This document shows, piece by piece, positions 26,997 to 35,807 of a DNA stretch of 64,000 nucleotides. The DNA is taken from the NCBI GenBank assembly GCA_038123715.1, contig JAYPAN010000006.1, positions 17,622-81,621 on the forward strand, in the 5' to 3' direction. Positions within the stretch are counted from its first letter, which is position 1. The number at the start of each line of letters is the position of its first letter. The notes under the pieces are model-generated. The model saw nothing but the letters and a program-made list of their open reading frames with translations, made no database searches and was not told the DNA's origin. The stretch comes from JAYPAN01 sp038123715 (lineage in GTDB: Bacteria; Pseudomonadota; Alphaproteobacteria; RS24). The position numbers and the translations under genes are program-made.

Positions 26997-27440
26997 TTAT
27001 GCGGCCTTAAGTGTCTTTGCGATGTCGATTTTACGCGGCTTCTCCGCTTCGGGGATTTCCCGCGTTAAATCAATGGATAACAGGCCGTTATCAATACCGG
27101 CACTGGACACTTGAACATTGTCGGCCAGTTGAAAACGGCGTTCAAAGCTGCGATTGGCAATGCCGCGATACAGATAATTGCGCTCTTGCGTTTCGCTGTC
27201 GCCTTGATGCACACCGCGCACGGTCAGCACACCGCAACATTCCTCAATATCAAGCTCATCTTTGGAAAAACCGGCAACCGCCATGGTGATGCGGTAATCG
27301 CGTTCGCCCGTGCGTTCGACATTATAGGGCGGGTAAGAAGCGGTTTTTTCCGGCGCAGCGCCCAGCGCGTCAAATATGTTTGCCAGACGGTCAAAACCAA
27401 CCGTTGAACGGTAAAGGGGGGTCAAATCAAATCCAGTCAT
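26997..27440 (-). CDS. Small heat-shock protein Hsp20 (IbpA-like)
   Basis: A 147-residue sHSP. The alpha-crystallin domain spans about residues 38-130 (YRITMAVAGFSKDELDIE, ANRSFERRFQLADNVQV, GLLSIDLTREIP), with the short N-terminal arm (FDLTPLYRSTVGFDRL) typical of class A proteobacterial IbpA proteins. It binds unfolding proteins and hands them to DnaK/ClpB. An AAGGAG ribosome site is buried in a predicted hairpin (27446-27467), and a RpoH-like promoter lies upstream, consistent with heat control at two levels. Confidence 0.95.
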   Translation of the reverse strand: MTGFDLTPLYRSTVGFDRLANIFDALGAAPEKTASYPPYNVERTGERDYRITMAVAGFSKDELDIEECCGVLTVRGVHQGDSETQERNYLYRGIANRSFERRFQLADNVQVSSAGIDNGLLSIDLTREIPEAEKPRKIDIAKTLKAA

Positions 27441-27445
27441 AAGTC

Positions 27446-27501
27446 ATCTCCTTCTATGAAGCCAGATACCGGAAATCGGTCTGTTACAGCCCCGTTTCCG
27501 G
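27446..27501 (-). promoter_or_regulatory. ROSE-like RNA thermometer in the hsp20 leader
   Basis: On the minus strand two adjacent hairpins precede the ATG. The proximal one (27446-27467) pairs ATCT with AGAT and CTTC with GAAG around an ATA loop, with an asymmetric G-rich internal loop, and contains the AAGGAG ribosome site in its 3' arm. The distal one (27469-27501) pairs CCGGAAA with TTTCCGG plus three more pairs. A third weaker hairpin lies at about 27500-27528. A weak SD-sequestering hairpin with unpaired guanines after stable hairpins is the ROSE layout known from rhizobial and enterobacterial sHSP genes. Confidence 0.6.
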
Positions 27502-27538
27502 CGGTTTGCCGATGGCACAATTGCCGCCGACACAATGG

Positions 27539-27568
27539 AGATAAGAGGCGTTTAACGACCTTTACAGG
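27539..27568 (-). promoter_or_regulatory. Candidate RpoH (sigma-32) promoter of hsp20
   Basis: Minus strand: CCTGTA (27563-27568), 17-base spacer, CTTATCT (27539-27545). The -10 part matches the alphaproteobacterial RpoH consensus CYTATNT fully; the -35 matches CTTGAA at four of six positions. Start of transcription would be near 27531, giving a leader of about 90 bases that contains all the thermometer hairpins. Confidence 0.45.
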
Positions 27569-27666
27569 GCTTGAAATTTGAAAAAAAATCCCTACCCGTC
27601 ATTTTTTTGACAATTTTTTCAAAAAAAGCTGGTTGGCGGCATGAAAGAGTAGCGCGTGGCGCGGTT

Positions 27667-29031
27667 TTACAGGTTTTCCACGAACATCCAGATAATGCCA
27701 ATCGGTGCTAAATAGCGTGCCAGATACAGCCAAAGGGTGAAAAGCAGCCCGTAATTGCCGAAAACCTCTCGCGCCCGGTCAGCCGGCAAAGCCCATGCGG
27801 CAAAGGTGATAATGCCCAGCCCGCCTATCGGCATGACATAGGCGGTAGCCAGATAGTCTTTCACATCGAACAAGGTTTTATCAGCCAAAACGCCGCTATC
27901 GGCAAGCCTGATATCGGCCCAGATATTGAACGAAAATACGGTCGCCAGCCCGACCAGAAAAGTGGTGGTCAACATAAGGCCGAGTGCTTTCGGGCGGGTC
28001 AGGCCAAAGCGGTTTTCCGCCCAGCGCGTGGTCACTTCCAGAAGTGACAGGCCGGAAGTCAGGGCGGCGAAATAGACCAGCAGGAAAAACAGCGGTGCAA
28101 GCACAATGCCGCCCGGCACTTGAGCAAAGGCAACAGGCAGGGTGATGAAAATCAGCCCCGGCCCAGCTGCCGGATCCAGCCCTTGACCGAAAACAATGGC
28201 AAAAATGCCAATTCCGGCCAAAAGCGCAATGGCGGTATCGGCCAGGCCGATGATAATGGCGGTTTTGCCCAAATCGATTTTTTTGTCTAGATAGCCGCCA
28301 TAAGTGACCAGCATGGCCGCGCCGACACCGACGGAAAAGAAGCCATGACCAATCGCCGCCTGCACGGTTGCGGGCGTGATTTTGCTGAAATCAGGGGTGA
28401 ATAAAAACGCCAAAGTGCGCCCGATATCACCGGCTATGACGCCGTAAAGCGCAATCGCTGCCAGCATGATGATAAGCGCCGGCATCAAAATCAGATTGGC
28501 GCGCTCAAGGCCGGTATAGAGGTCGCGTTGGACAATCGCGCCAAGCAGGGCAAGAAATAATATCTGGTGAAAAATCATCTGGCCGGATGAGGCCAACAGG
28601 CCGTCAAATAGCGGGCCGGAATTGTCGGCGGTGAGCGTGTGCAATTGACCGCCAAGCGATTTCAGAAAATAGGCCGAGACCCAGCCGGCGATGACGGCAT
28701 AAAAAGTAAGCAGGATAAAACTGCCCAGCACGCCAATCGCACCAATCGCGCCAAGATATTGCGGGCGGTTGCTTTGCACCGCCAGACGCCGCACCGAGCT
28801 GACCGCATCGGATTGCCCGCCGCGCCCGACCATAAGTTCAGCCGCCGCAATCGGCACGGCAATGGCAAAAATACTCGCCAGATATATCAGCACAAAAGCA
28901 CCGCCGCCTTGCGTGCCGGTCATATAGGGGAATTTCCAAATATTGCCGAGACCGACCGCCGCGCCAATACAGGCCAGAATAAAACCGGCCCGGCTTGTCC
29001 AATGGCTTTTGTTCAACGCATATTCCGACAT
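27667..29031 (-). CDS. Sodium:neurotransmitter symporter (SNF/NSS) family transporter
   Basis: A 454-residue membrane protein with about 11-12 helices. The first helix carries the NSS signature (RAGFILACIGAAVGLGNIWKFPY) with the sodium- and substrate-binding glycines; GGGAFVLIYL follows. Bacterial members (LeuT, TnaT, MhsT) import amino acids with sodium. The exact substrate cannot be read. A GTG start at 29055 is possible, but ATG 29031 precedes the conserved N-terminus closely and has a GGGG-rich site. Divergent from the hydrolase at 29231. Confidence 0.93.
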   Translation of the reverse strand: MSEYALNKSHWTSRAGFILACIGAAVGLGNIWKFPYMTGTQGGGAFVLIYLASIFAIAVPIAAAELMVGRGGQSDAVSSVRRLAVQSNRPQYLGAIGAIGVLGSFILLTFYAVIAGWVSAYFLKSLGGQLHTLTADNSGPLFDGLLASSGQMIFHQILFLALLGAIVQRDLYTGLERANLILMPALIIMLAAIALYGVIAGDIGRTLAFLFTPDFSKITPATVQAAIGHGFFSVGVGAAMLVTYGGYLDKKIDLGKTAIIIGLADTAIALLAGIGIFAIVFGQGLDPAAGPGLIFITLPVAFAQVPGGIVLAPLFFLLVYFAALTSGLSLLEVTTRWAENRFGLTRPKALGLMLTTTFLVGLATVFSFNIWADIRLADSGVLADKTLFDVKDYLATAYVMPIGGLGIITFAAWALPADRAREVFGNYGLLFTLWLYLARYLAPIGIIWMFVENL

Positions 29032-29230
29032 GCTCTGCCCCCGATTCAAATCCACTTGCCCAAATACACTGGCCTAAAATCACTGACACAATTGCAGATT
29101 TGTTGCTCATTGCCAAGAATGTCAAAAGGTCGGAATTGTCAAAATGTGAGAATCGTCAAGGCGCGGCAATATCCGGCTTTTCTATTGCGCGGCAGGCTGA
29201 TAATGTCGCGGCACAAACAGGGAGTTAACA

Positions 29231-30211
29231 ATGGCTCAAGAAAAACCGATTGTCTGGGATGGCGATGCCGAACTTTTAGAGATTGACGGCAATCCGATAC
29301 CGGCCGGGGCGCAAGCCGGTTATATCCGCGCCCGTGACGGCAAATTGCTGCGAAACGCGATATTTTCGCCGGACGGCCAAGCGAAAGGCACAATTGTGCT
29401 GATGACCGGCTATTCGGAGTTTATCGAAAAATACTTTGAAACCATTGCAGATTTAACGGCGCGCGGCTATTGCGTGGCGGCGCTGGAATGGCGCGGCCAT
29501 GGCTTGTCACAGGGCAATAGCAAAGAGCCGACACGGCTGCATTTGCGCGATTTCGACCAGAATTTAGAGGATATGGAAGACCGGTTTGACCGGCTGGTGC
29601 GCGCTGCCTGTCCGCCGCCTTATTTCGGGCTGGCGCATAGTATGGGCGGGCAAATATCCCTGCGTATGGTGCAACGCCATCCAGATTGGCTGTCTGCTCT
29701 GGCGCAATCAGCGCCCATGCTGGGTGTCGCGCTGCCGCCTTTACTCAATTTTATTCGTGCGATTGTCATGCCTTTGATGATTGCCGTGATGGGCGGCGAC
29801 CGGTGGAATCCGATGGATCCGCCATCGCGCACGCCGGAAAATCCGCCGCGCAATAATGTCACCTCCGACACGGCGCGCTATGAGCGCTGCGAGGAATTAT
29901 GCCTGACCGATGAACGTTTGCAGGTCAATGGTCGCTCGCTTGGCTGGTCGCGCACTGCATTTGCCAAAATGGCGGCCTCGCAAAAACCGGCTTTTTTGCG
30001 CTCTATTGCGACGCCGGTCTTTATCGGCACAGCAGAGCATGAAAGATTGGTTGATAATCGGGCGCATGAGCGCGCCCTGTCACATTTGCCGCACGGCACA
30101 GGGCGGTTTTACCGCGACGCCATGCATGAAATCATGATGGAGCAAGACGCCATACGCGCCGCCTTTCTGGATGAGGTGCTGGCATTTTTTGAACGCCACA
30201 GGCCGAATTAA
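29231..30211 (+). CDS. Lysophospholipase-like alpha/beta hydrolase (S33/PldB-type)
   Basis: A 326-residue cytoplasmic hydrolase of the serine aminopeptidase S33/lysophospholipase fold. A TGYSEFIEKY segment after strand 3, WRGHGLSQG, nucleophile motif GLAHSMGGQ and C-terminal His in YRDAMHEIM are typical of monoacylglycerol lipase/PldB proteins. It probably releases fatty acid from lysophospholipids or monoacylglycerol. GGGAG ribosome site upstream. It ends 2 bases from the convergent hisN-like gene. Confidence 0.88.
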   Translation: MAQEKPIVWDGDAELLEIDGNPIPAGAQAGYIRARDGKLLRNAIFSPDGQAKGTIVLMTGYSEFIEKYFETIADLTARGYCVAALEWRGHGLSQGNSKEPTRLHLRDFDQNLEDMEDRFDRLVRAACPPPYFGLAHSMGGQISLRMVQRHPDWLSALAQSAPMLGVALPPLLNFIRAIVMPLMIAVMGGDRWNPMDPPSRTPENPPRNNVTSDTARYERCEELCLTDERLQVNGRSLGWSRTAFAKMAASQKPAFLRSIATPVFIGTAEHERLVDNRAHERALSHLPHGTGRFYRDAMHEIMMEQDAIRAAFLDEVLAFFERHRPN

Positions 30212-30213
30212 AA

Positions 30214-31014
30214 TTATAATCCACCAATCAGCGACAGGGCTTTGTCATGCAAGCGGGCATCGCCACAGGCAATAATTTGACCGCCCTGCATCGGGTCACC
30301 GCCCTGCCAATCGGTCACCACGCCGCCAGCCTCGCGGACAATCGGCACCAAGGCCTGAATGTCATAAGCCTGCAAGCCCTGTTCAAAGACAATATCAATA
30401 TGACCGGCGGCCAGCAGCGCATAATTATAGCAATCGCCGCCATAACGGGTCAGCCTTACCGTTTGGCGAATTGCCTGCCAGATTTTCGTGCCTTGTGCGT
30501 CCTCAAATAAATCAGGTGTCGTGGTGGCCATAATGGCCTCCTGCAAGTCGGCGCAGGCGCGGGTTGCAAGCTGCGTCTTATGACCATCTTTTGCCAGAAA
30601 AGCCCCGTGACCGGCGCAGGCCGAATAGCGTTCTCCGGTAAAAGGCTGGTCCATTATCCCCAATAGCGGCGCGCCGTCATTGTTCAGCGCAATCAGCGTC
30701 CCCCAGCTTGGTGCGCCGGAAATAAAGGCGCGCGTGCCGTCAATCGGATCCAACACCCATTGCAGGGCATTGCCGGCTTTGGCGCCATATTCCTCGCCAA
30801 GAATGGCATGTTCCGGGCAGTTGCTTTCAATGATTTGCCTTATTGCCTGTTCAGCATTGCGGTCGGCTTGTGTCACCGGGTCAAAACCGTCGCTGTGCTT
30901 ATTGTCCACTTGCGGCGCTTGCCGGAATAGCGGCAATGTCTGTTGCGCCGCAGCGTCGGCCATGTCATGCGCCAGGGCAAGCAGGTCGGGCAAATTGATG
31001 GTCTGCTGGCTCAT
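30214..31014 (-). CDS. hisN: Histidinol-phosphatase (inositol monophosphatase family)
   Basis: A 266-residue Mg-dependent phosphatase. The IMPase motifs are present: GEEYG (metal ligand Glu), DPIDGTRAFI and, near the C-terminus, YDIQALVPIVREAGG in place of the common WD motif. The sequence resembles the HisN proteins that dephosphorylate histidinol phosphate in alphaproteobacteria and actinobacteria. No other his genes are adjacent, so an inositol-type activity cannot be ruled out. It follows the N-formylglutamate amidohydrolase gene by 17 bases on the same strand; both can touch histidine metabolism. Confidence 0.8.
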   Translation of the reverse strand: MSQQTINLPDLLALAHDMADAAAQQTLPLFRQAPQVDNKHSDGFDPVTQADRNAEQAIRQIIESNCPEHAILGEEYGAKAGNALQWVLDPIDGTRAFISGAPSWGTLIALNNDGAPLLGIMDQPFTGERYSACAGHGAFLAKDGHKTQLATRACADLQEAIMATTTPDLFEDAQGTKIWQAIRQTVRLTRYGGDCYNYALLAAGHIDIVFEQGLQAYDIQALVPIVREAGGVVTDWQGGDPMQGGQIIACGDARLHDKALSLIGGL

Positions 31015-31031
31015 TGCGGGAAAGTCATCAC

Positions 31032-31952
31032 TTATTCGGCGGCGGAACGGCCATTATCGGGCGATTGCGAAGGTGTCGGCAGAGCCGGCAGATTGCTGGC
31101 AATCTCGGTCAGCATCAGGCTGAACAAGGCGCGCAAACGCTCAAACCCCTCATGTTGACGATAGGTTTTTTCATCCATGTAAATGGCGCGATTGATTTCA
31201 ATTTGCAGCGCGTGAATGCCTTTGGCGGGACGGCCATAATGCTCGGTGATAAAGCCGCCCGCATAGGGTTTGTTGAGCGCCACACGATAGCCTTGCGATG
31301 TCAGAAAATCGCGCAACCAATTGGTCAGACCGGCATGGCAACTGCGCCCATGCCGGTTACCCAGAACAAAATCAATTTCCGGCGCGCCGCTGGCCGGCAA
31401 GTGATGGCTGGCGCGCGCTGCTTGCGAGGGCATGGAATGGGCATCCAACAAAACCGCCATGCCATAGGCTTGATGCATGCCGTCCAATAATTCGGCGAGC
31501 CGCCGGTGGAAAGGCCGATAAATGGTTTCAATGCGCGTCTCGGCTTCGGCATATTGCAGCTTGCGATTGTAAATCGGTTTGTTTTCGGCCACCAGACGCG
31601 GCACGGTGCCAAGGCCGGAACCGGCGCGCGGTGATTTGCTGTCAACATGGGCTGGCAATTGCCCGTCAAACAGAGCCGGTTCCAACTCATAAGCGCCGCG
31701 GTTCAAATCAACATAGGCGCGCGGATAAACCGCCTCCAGCACACGCACGCCCTTGCCCGCCGCCTCGGTAAACAAATCACCGACAAACATATCTTCCGAC
31801 TGGCGTATCGCATGGTCATCCAAATGCGCGGCGGCCAGAAAATCAGCCGGGTAAAATGCCCCGCTATGCGGCGATGTTACCAAAACAGGCAAGGCAGCCA
31901 CTGACGGGGCAGGCGATATTTCGCGATAGGGCTGGGGGTTGTCCGCACTCAT
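31032..31952 (-). CDS. N-formylglutamate amidohydrolase family protein
   Basis: A 306-residue zinc hydrolase family member (FGase). Typical segments: VLVTSPHSGAFYP near the N-terminus, the central YVDLNRGAYELEP region, and VLLDAHSMPS with probable metal ligands. HutG-type enzymes release formate from N-formyl-L-glutamate in histidine degradation. There is no hut operon around it, and the family includes uncharacterised members, so the substrate is not certain. Co-directional with the hisN-like gene, 17 bases apart. Confidence 0.88.
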   Translation of the reverse strand: MSADNPQPYREISPAPSVAALPVLVTSPHSGAFYPADFLAAAHLDDHAIRQSEDMFVGDLFTEAAGKGVRVLEAVYPRAYVDLNRGAYELEPALFDGQLPAHVDSKSPRAGSGLGTVPRLVAENKPIYNRKLQYAEAETRIETIYRPFHRRLAELLDGMHQAYGMAVLLDAHSMPSQAARASHHLPASGAPEIDFVLGNRHGRSCHAGLTNWLRDFLTSQGYRVALNKPYAGGFITEHYGRPAKGIHALQIEINRAIYMDEKTYRQHEGFERLRALFSLMLTEIASNLPALPTPSQSPDNGRSAAE

Positions 31953-32112
31953 GCGGGAAACTTAACACAGCGTGGCGCGCGAATATATGGTGATTTTGCG
32001 GCCGCGACATTGCGGCTTTTCATGCCGCCCGCATCTCGCCTCCCGGTCTCGACTGATTGGTCTTGGCAGGCCGGTCGTTTTGCGATAAGACAGCCATCTT
32101 GCCGTCTGGCGG

Positions 32113-32187
32113 GGGCGATTAGCTCAGCGGGAGAGCACTACCTTGACATGGTAGGGGTCACTGGTTCAATCCCAGTATCGCCCACCA
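32113..32187 (+). tRNA. tRNA-Val (anticodon GAC)
   Basis: A complete 75-base cloverleaf. Acceptor stem GGGCGAT (32113-32119) pairs with ATCGCCC (32177-32183); D-arm AGCTCAGCGGGAGAGC; anticodon stem CTACC/GGTAG with loop TTGACAT giving anticodon GAC; T-arm with GGTTCAATCCC; discriminator A and encoded CCA (32185-32187). GAC reads the valine codons GTC and GTT. Confidence 0.97.
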
Positions 32188-32339
32188 GCGGCTCAATAAT
32201 GGCGGCGGCCAAAACAAAGCACATCCTGCCTTTCACCTCGCCACCATGCCTTTGACAAAACACTCTGATTTATCGCGTATGGCGTATTGCCTGCGAATTA
32301 AAGTTTGGTTTAGGCTGATTTTTCAAATCGGAGATGTTT

Positions 32340-32636
32340 ATGACTGTTTATATAATTGCGCGTTTCAAAATTCACGACCGCGCTGGCTATGACCGATACG
32401 AAGAAAATTTTATGGAAGTTTTTGAGCCATTTGGTGGCACGCTGCTCAGCGTTGATGAGGAACCGACCATCTTGCAAGGCGCGTTTGATTTTACACGATC
32501 CGTTTTGATTGAGTTTCCATCGGCGGAACAAGCTATGGCTTGGATGACATCACCGGAATATCAAGAAATTGCAAAGCACAGGTTGGAAGCCAGTGTGGGC
32601 AATGCAATTATGGTGAAGAAACTTGAGGAAGCGTAG
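32340..32636 (+). CDS. DUF1330 family protein
   Basis: A 98-residue protein resembling DUF1330, a small dimeric alpha/beta-barrel (ferredoxin-like) family. Matching parts are VYIIARFKIHDRAGYDRYEENF, a GGTLLSVDEEPTIL segment, VLIEFPSAEQAMAWMTSPEYQEI and the end GNAIMVKKL. Function of the family is unknown. An ATG at 32334 touches the ribosome site; the ATG at 32340 is 6 bases from CGGAG and is preferred. Confidence 0.85.
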   Translation: MTVYIIARFKIHDRAGYDRYEENFMEVFEPFGGTLLSVDEEPTILQGAFDFTRSVLIEFPSAEQAMAWMTSPEYQEIAKHRLEASVGNAIMVKKLEEA

Positions 32637-32681
32637 CAACGCCCAATATATACAGTGTGTTTGTTTTGTCGGAGGACATAA

Positions 32682-33131
32682 ATGACCCGCATACTGACCA
32701 TTATCGCCTTGTTGTTTGCGACGCCCGCTATGGCCGCGGGCAGTTACAGATATGAACCAAGTGCGAGCAAACTCATCAATGATGCCAAGAAACTCATCGA
32801 AAAAGAAAAATATAAACGCGCGATTGTCAAGTTGGAGAAAGCGAAGAAAGATGAAGCTGATAATGCCGATATTTTTAATTATCTGGGGTTCGCGCATCGC
32901 AAAATCGGCAATTATGAGGAAAGTAAAATCTATTATCAGGAAGCGCTTTCCATTCAGCCAGACCATAAATTGGCACTTGAATATCAGGGGGAATTATATC
33001 TCACCCTTAATGATATTAATTCTGCTCAATCGAATCTGATGAAATTGGAGGCTCTATGCCCGCAAGGCTGTGATGCGCTTGCGGATTTGAACAAAGCGGT
33101 TTCTAAATACATAGCAGAACATAGTGACTAA
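32682..33131 (+). CDS. Exported tetratricopeptide-repeat protein
   Basis: A 149-residue periplasmic protein. A signal peptide (MTRILTIIALLFATPAMA, cleavage after residue 18) is followed by about three TPR units (YKRAIVKLEKAKKDEADNA, ADIFNYLGFAHRKIGNYEES, YYQEALSIQPDHKLALEY). TPRs mediate protein contacts; no partner is evident. GGAGG ribosome site. Its stop overlaps the next start by one base (TAATG), so the two are translated together. The two signal peptides are nearly the same. Confidence 0.88.
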   Translation: MTRILTIIALLFATPAMAAGSYRYEPSASKLINDAKKLIEKEKYKRAIVKLEKAKKDEADNADIFNYLGFAHRKIGNYEESKIYYQEALSIQPDHKLALEYQGELYLTLNDINSAQSNLMKLEALCPQGCDALADLNKAVSKYIAEHSD

Positions 33132-33394
33132 TGACCCGCATTTTATCCATCCTTGCCTTGTTGTTTGCGACACCGGCTCTGGCGCGAGATTTTGACAGCA
33201 CAACACAAATGAGTTTTACCGGCATGCGGGTGGACGCTTCTTACCTCTACGGCAATCGCAAAATGGTAGAACGCCTTTTTTCCGTTTATTGCGAAAATCA
33301 ATTCGGGAAAACAGGTGTTTTGGAACAAGGCGCTTGCACAAAAATGCTGCCTTTGGAGGCTAATCGCTGCTCCGCAAAAGGTAATTGCCAATAA
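33131..33394 (+). CDS. Small secreted cysteine-containing protein, unknown function
   Basis: An 87-residue protein with a signal peptide (MTRILSILALLFATPALA) almost the same as that of the upstream TPR protein, including 12 identical bases around CTTGTTGTTTGC. The mature part of about 69 residues has four cysteines (54, 69, 80, 86), possibly two disulfides. No family is recognised. Translationally coupled to the TPR gene through TAATG. Confidence 0.7.
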   Translation: MTRILSILALLFATPALARDFDSTTQMSFTGMRVDASYLYGNRKMVERLFSVYCENQFGKTGVLEQGACTKMLPLEANRCSAKGNCQ

Positions 33395-33477
33395 TCGGCA
33401 ATTAAACCCTTTCACTTTCTCGGCCAATATGTTCGAGTTAAGGGGATTTGTTTAAGTCTGGCATATAGGAGGGAAAT

Positions 33478-33909
33478 ATGACTTTTACAGAAGTAAATAT
33501 GTTTTACGCAGGGGTCTATCAATTCATGGGCTTGGCCTTTATCGGCTCATCGTTTTTGCTTTGGGTTGGTATGCGGGTTACATCCGTTTTGGTCGAACGC
33601 GAAACTGACAATATTTTGGCTAAAGCCTTGGCGGTAATCTTCGGCTTGGCGGTCAGTCTCAATTACATTTTGATTAGCGCCAATTTGGCACTGCAACTTC
33701 AAAACCACGCTTATTCATTGAAGCAGTTCGCCGCACAAGGCATGGACCTGCCCGCCACTTCGCTCGCCTTTATTGAGCGTATCGGGGTTGGTGACGCGGT
33801 TCCTGAACTCAGCCTTTTCGGAAACCCGCTGCAAGTGGTCATTGGCCTTGCTGCGCTGGCTTTCTGCATTTTGCCTCTTTTTGTGCCGGCCAAATCAGAC
33901 AATTCATAA
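33478..33909 (+). CDS. Small integral membrane protein, unknown function
   Basis: A 143-residue protein with about three hydrophobic helices (about 12-36, 48-72, 117-138) separated by a Gln/Ala-rich loop. AGGAGG-type ribosome site just upstream. No family is recognised. It ends at a strong terminator (33932-33965), so it may close the unit that begins at 32682 or stand alone. Confidence 0.7.
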   Translation: MTFTEVNMFYAGVYQFMGLAFIGSSFLLWVGMRVTSVLVERETDNILAKALAVIFGLAVSLNYILISANLALQLQNHAYSLKQFAAQGMDLPATSLAFIERIGVGDAVPELSLFGNPLQVVIGLAALAFCILPLFVPAKSDNS

Positions 33910-33931
33910 TTTGTAAATGGCATGATTGATT

Positions 33932-33965
33932 GAAAACGCGACCCATGCGGTCGCGTTTTCTTTTT
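33932..33965 (+). terminator. Strong rho-independent terminator
   Basis: GAAAACGCGACC (33932-33943), loop CATGC, GGTCGCGTTTTC (33949-33960), then TTTTTAT. Perfect 12-bp stem, closing the gene that ends at 33909. Confidence 0.93.
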
Positions 33966-34080
33966 ATTCGCGCGCCTCATTTCTGAGACAGGGTGCTTTT
34001 TATGTTTTGGGTCAAATAATGTTGATTGTTGACTGACCGGCAGGCGTCAGCAAAACCGACTGCAATTACGCCAGCTCCAG

Positions 34081-34107
34081 AAAAAAGGGGCTGAATACTC
34101 AGCCCCT
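34081..34107 (-). terminator. Rho-independent terminator of cspA
   Basis: On the minus strand AGGGGCTGA, four-base loop, TCAGCCCCT, then a run of six T's (34081-34107 read downward). It follows the cold-shock gene stop by about 24 bases. Confidence 0.92.
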
Positions 34108-34130
34108 ATCCACCCTTGAAAGCAGTATAA

Positions 34131-34334
34131 TTATATTGCGCTGACGAGGTTCACGGCAGAGAATTTGCCATTATTGCCCTGCTGTTTTTCAAAAGAAACT
34201 TTCATGTCTTCTTTCAAATCCAGGCCACTTGCTTGCACGGCTGAAATATGCACGAAAACATCATCTTCGCCTTCAACTGCAATAAAGCCATAGCCTTTGG
34301 TGGCGTTAAACCACTTTACGGTTCCAGTAATCAT
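34131..34334 (-). CDS. cspA: Cold-shock protein (CspA family)
   Basis: A 67-residue OB-fold nucleic-acid-binding protein. RNP1 (KGYGFIAV) and RNP2 (DVFVHIS) are both intact. Such proteins melt RNA structure and act as transcription antiterminators. Alphaproteobacteria have several copies, so cold induction of this one is not certain. Terminator directly downstream. Confidence 0.96.
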   Translation of the reverse strand: MITGTVKWFNATKGYGFIAVEGEDDVFVHISAVQASGLDLKEDMKVSFEKQQGNNGKFSAVNLVSAI

Positions 34335-34578
34335 TTCATCGTCCTAGTTTAATTCTCACTTGCATCGCATAGTTAAGACAAAGGGGTTAATCCGTCTGTC
34401 TAGCTGACCCGGAGAGATGTTGTGCGAAGGACAGTTACAGGCTTATTAGCATATTCATGGCAAAAGGTCTGATTTTATTTCACCTGCCCGCGACATTTGG
34501 TTTTGGACGTCACGTCTTTTCTGGCGTTTAACGATTGCCTATAAAAAGGGCTGATTTAACCATGAGGACAATATATCA

Positions 34579-35807
34579 ATGACCAAACCCGCCCTCGCCA
34601 TTATTGGCACTGGCATGGCGGCATTGGCCTGCGCCGATGGTCTGGCGCAGGCTTTTGACCTGTCGCTTTTTGACAAATCGCGTGGTCTGTCGGGGCGGCT
34701 GTCAACGCGGCGCGCGCCACATGCTTCTGACCAAATTTTTGATTATGCCTCTGANNNNNNNNNNNNNNNNNNNNNNNNNNNNNNNNNNNNNNNNNNNNNN
34801 NNNNNNNNNNNNNNNNNNNNNNNNNNNNNNNNNNNNNNNNNNNNNNNNNNNNNNTGTCAACGCGGCGCGCGCCACATGCTTCTGACCAAATTTTTGATTA
34901 TGCCTCTGATTATGCCTTTGATCATGGCGCGCCGTTTTTTCATGCCGACACGGCCGCCTTCAAAAACTGGCTGCAAAGCTTTGAGGCACGCGGCGCTGTG
35001 ACATTGTGGACGCCGCGCCATATGCGGTTTTCTGATAATGGCGCGCGCCAGCTAACCCAAGACGCAAAGCCGAAATGGGTTTTCACGCCGGGCATGAGTG
35101 CGGTCGGTAAATCGCTTATCGCCGCGCGCCCGCAATGGAACATCCATACAGGCTGCGCGGTGGACGCGGTTACAGGTGTGGCGGGCGCATGGGTTTTGTC
35201 TGCCGGTGAACAGCGTTTCGGGCCATTCGCGCATGTGGTGTTTGCCATACCGCCGCAACAAGCGCTGGCGCTGCTGCCGGAGGGTGCAGGCTTTGGCGAT
35301 GCTTTGACCAAGGCGCAAATGCTGGGCTGTCATACGCTGATGCTTGGCTATCAGCCTGATGAAGCACCCGATTTGGATTGGGCGTTTGCCGATTTTGACG
35401 ATGAGGTGCTGGGCTTGGCTTGCGTCAATTCCATGAAGCCGGGGCGCGAGGGCGGTTTTGCGTTGGTCTTGCAAACGCGCCATGACTGGTCGCAAGCCCA
35501 TATTGAAGATGATTTGGAGATGGTCAGCGCAAGGATAAAACGACGCTTTCAGGAACTGACCGGATGTTCGACCGCTGCCAGCGCTTATGACAGCCTGCAC
35601 CGCTGGCGCTATGCCTCGACCTGTCAGGCAGCGGCCACACAAGCGCAGCCCTATTTGCTGGATGACGAACAGGGATTGTCGGCCATTGGTGATTGGTGCA
35701 GCGGCTCGGGTGTCGAGCAGGCATTTTTAAGCGGTGCTCGTCTGGCGGCGACATTATCGGCAATGCAGGATGGTGCGCCCACATTCAGGCCAATCAGCGA
35801 TTCCTGA
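34579..35807 (+). CDS. NAD(P)/FAD-dependent oxidoreductase (renalase-like), split by an assembly gap
   Basis: An FAD-binding Rossmann N-terminus (ALAIIGTGMAALACADGLA, FDKSRGLSGRLSTRRA) begins at ATG 34579 and stops at 100 N's (34755-34854). Both sides of the gap carry the same 55 bases (34700-34754 and 34855-34909). Collapsing these gives one continuous frame, because the left part ends with two bases of a codon and the right part resumes after the repeat in frame, encoding about 357 residues. The C-terminal part (SAIGDWCSGSGVEQAFLSG) matches the family end. This is the COG3380-type renalase-like group; substrate unknown. The gene is therefore probably intact. Confidence 0.85.
34755..34854. 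other. 100-N scaffold gap with identical 55-bp contig ends
   Basis: Exactly 100 N's, flanked by 55 identical bases on each side. This is the mark of two contigs whose ends overlap by an assembler word length (k = 55) but were joined by a default gap. It is not biological: the true gap is probably minus 55 bases. Confidence 0.93.

Noticed and set aside
34604..34885. Long plus-strand frames across the N stretch
   Set aside because: They run through N's read as unknown residues and repeat the same 55 bases twice; they are artefacts of the gap.
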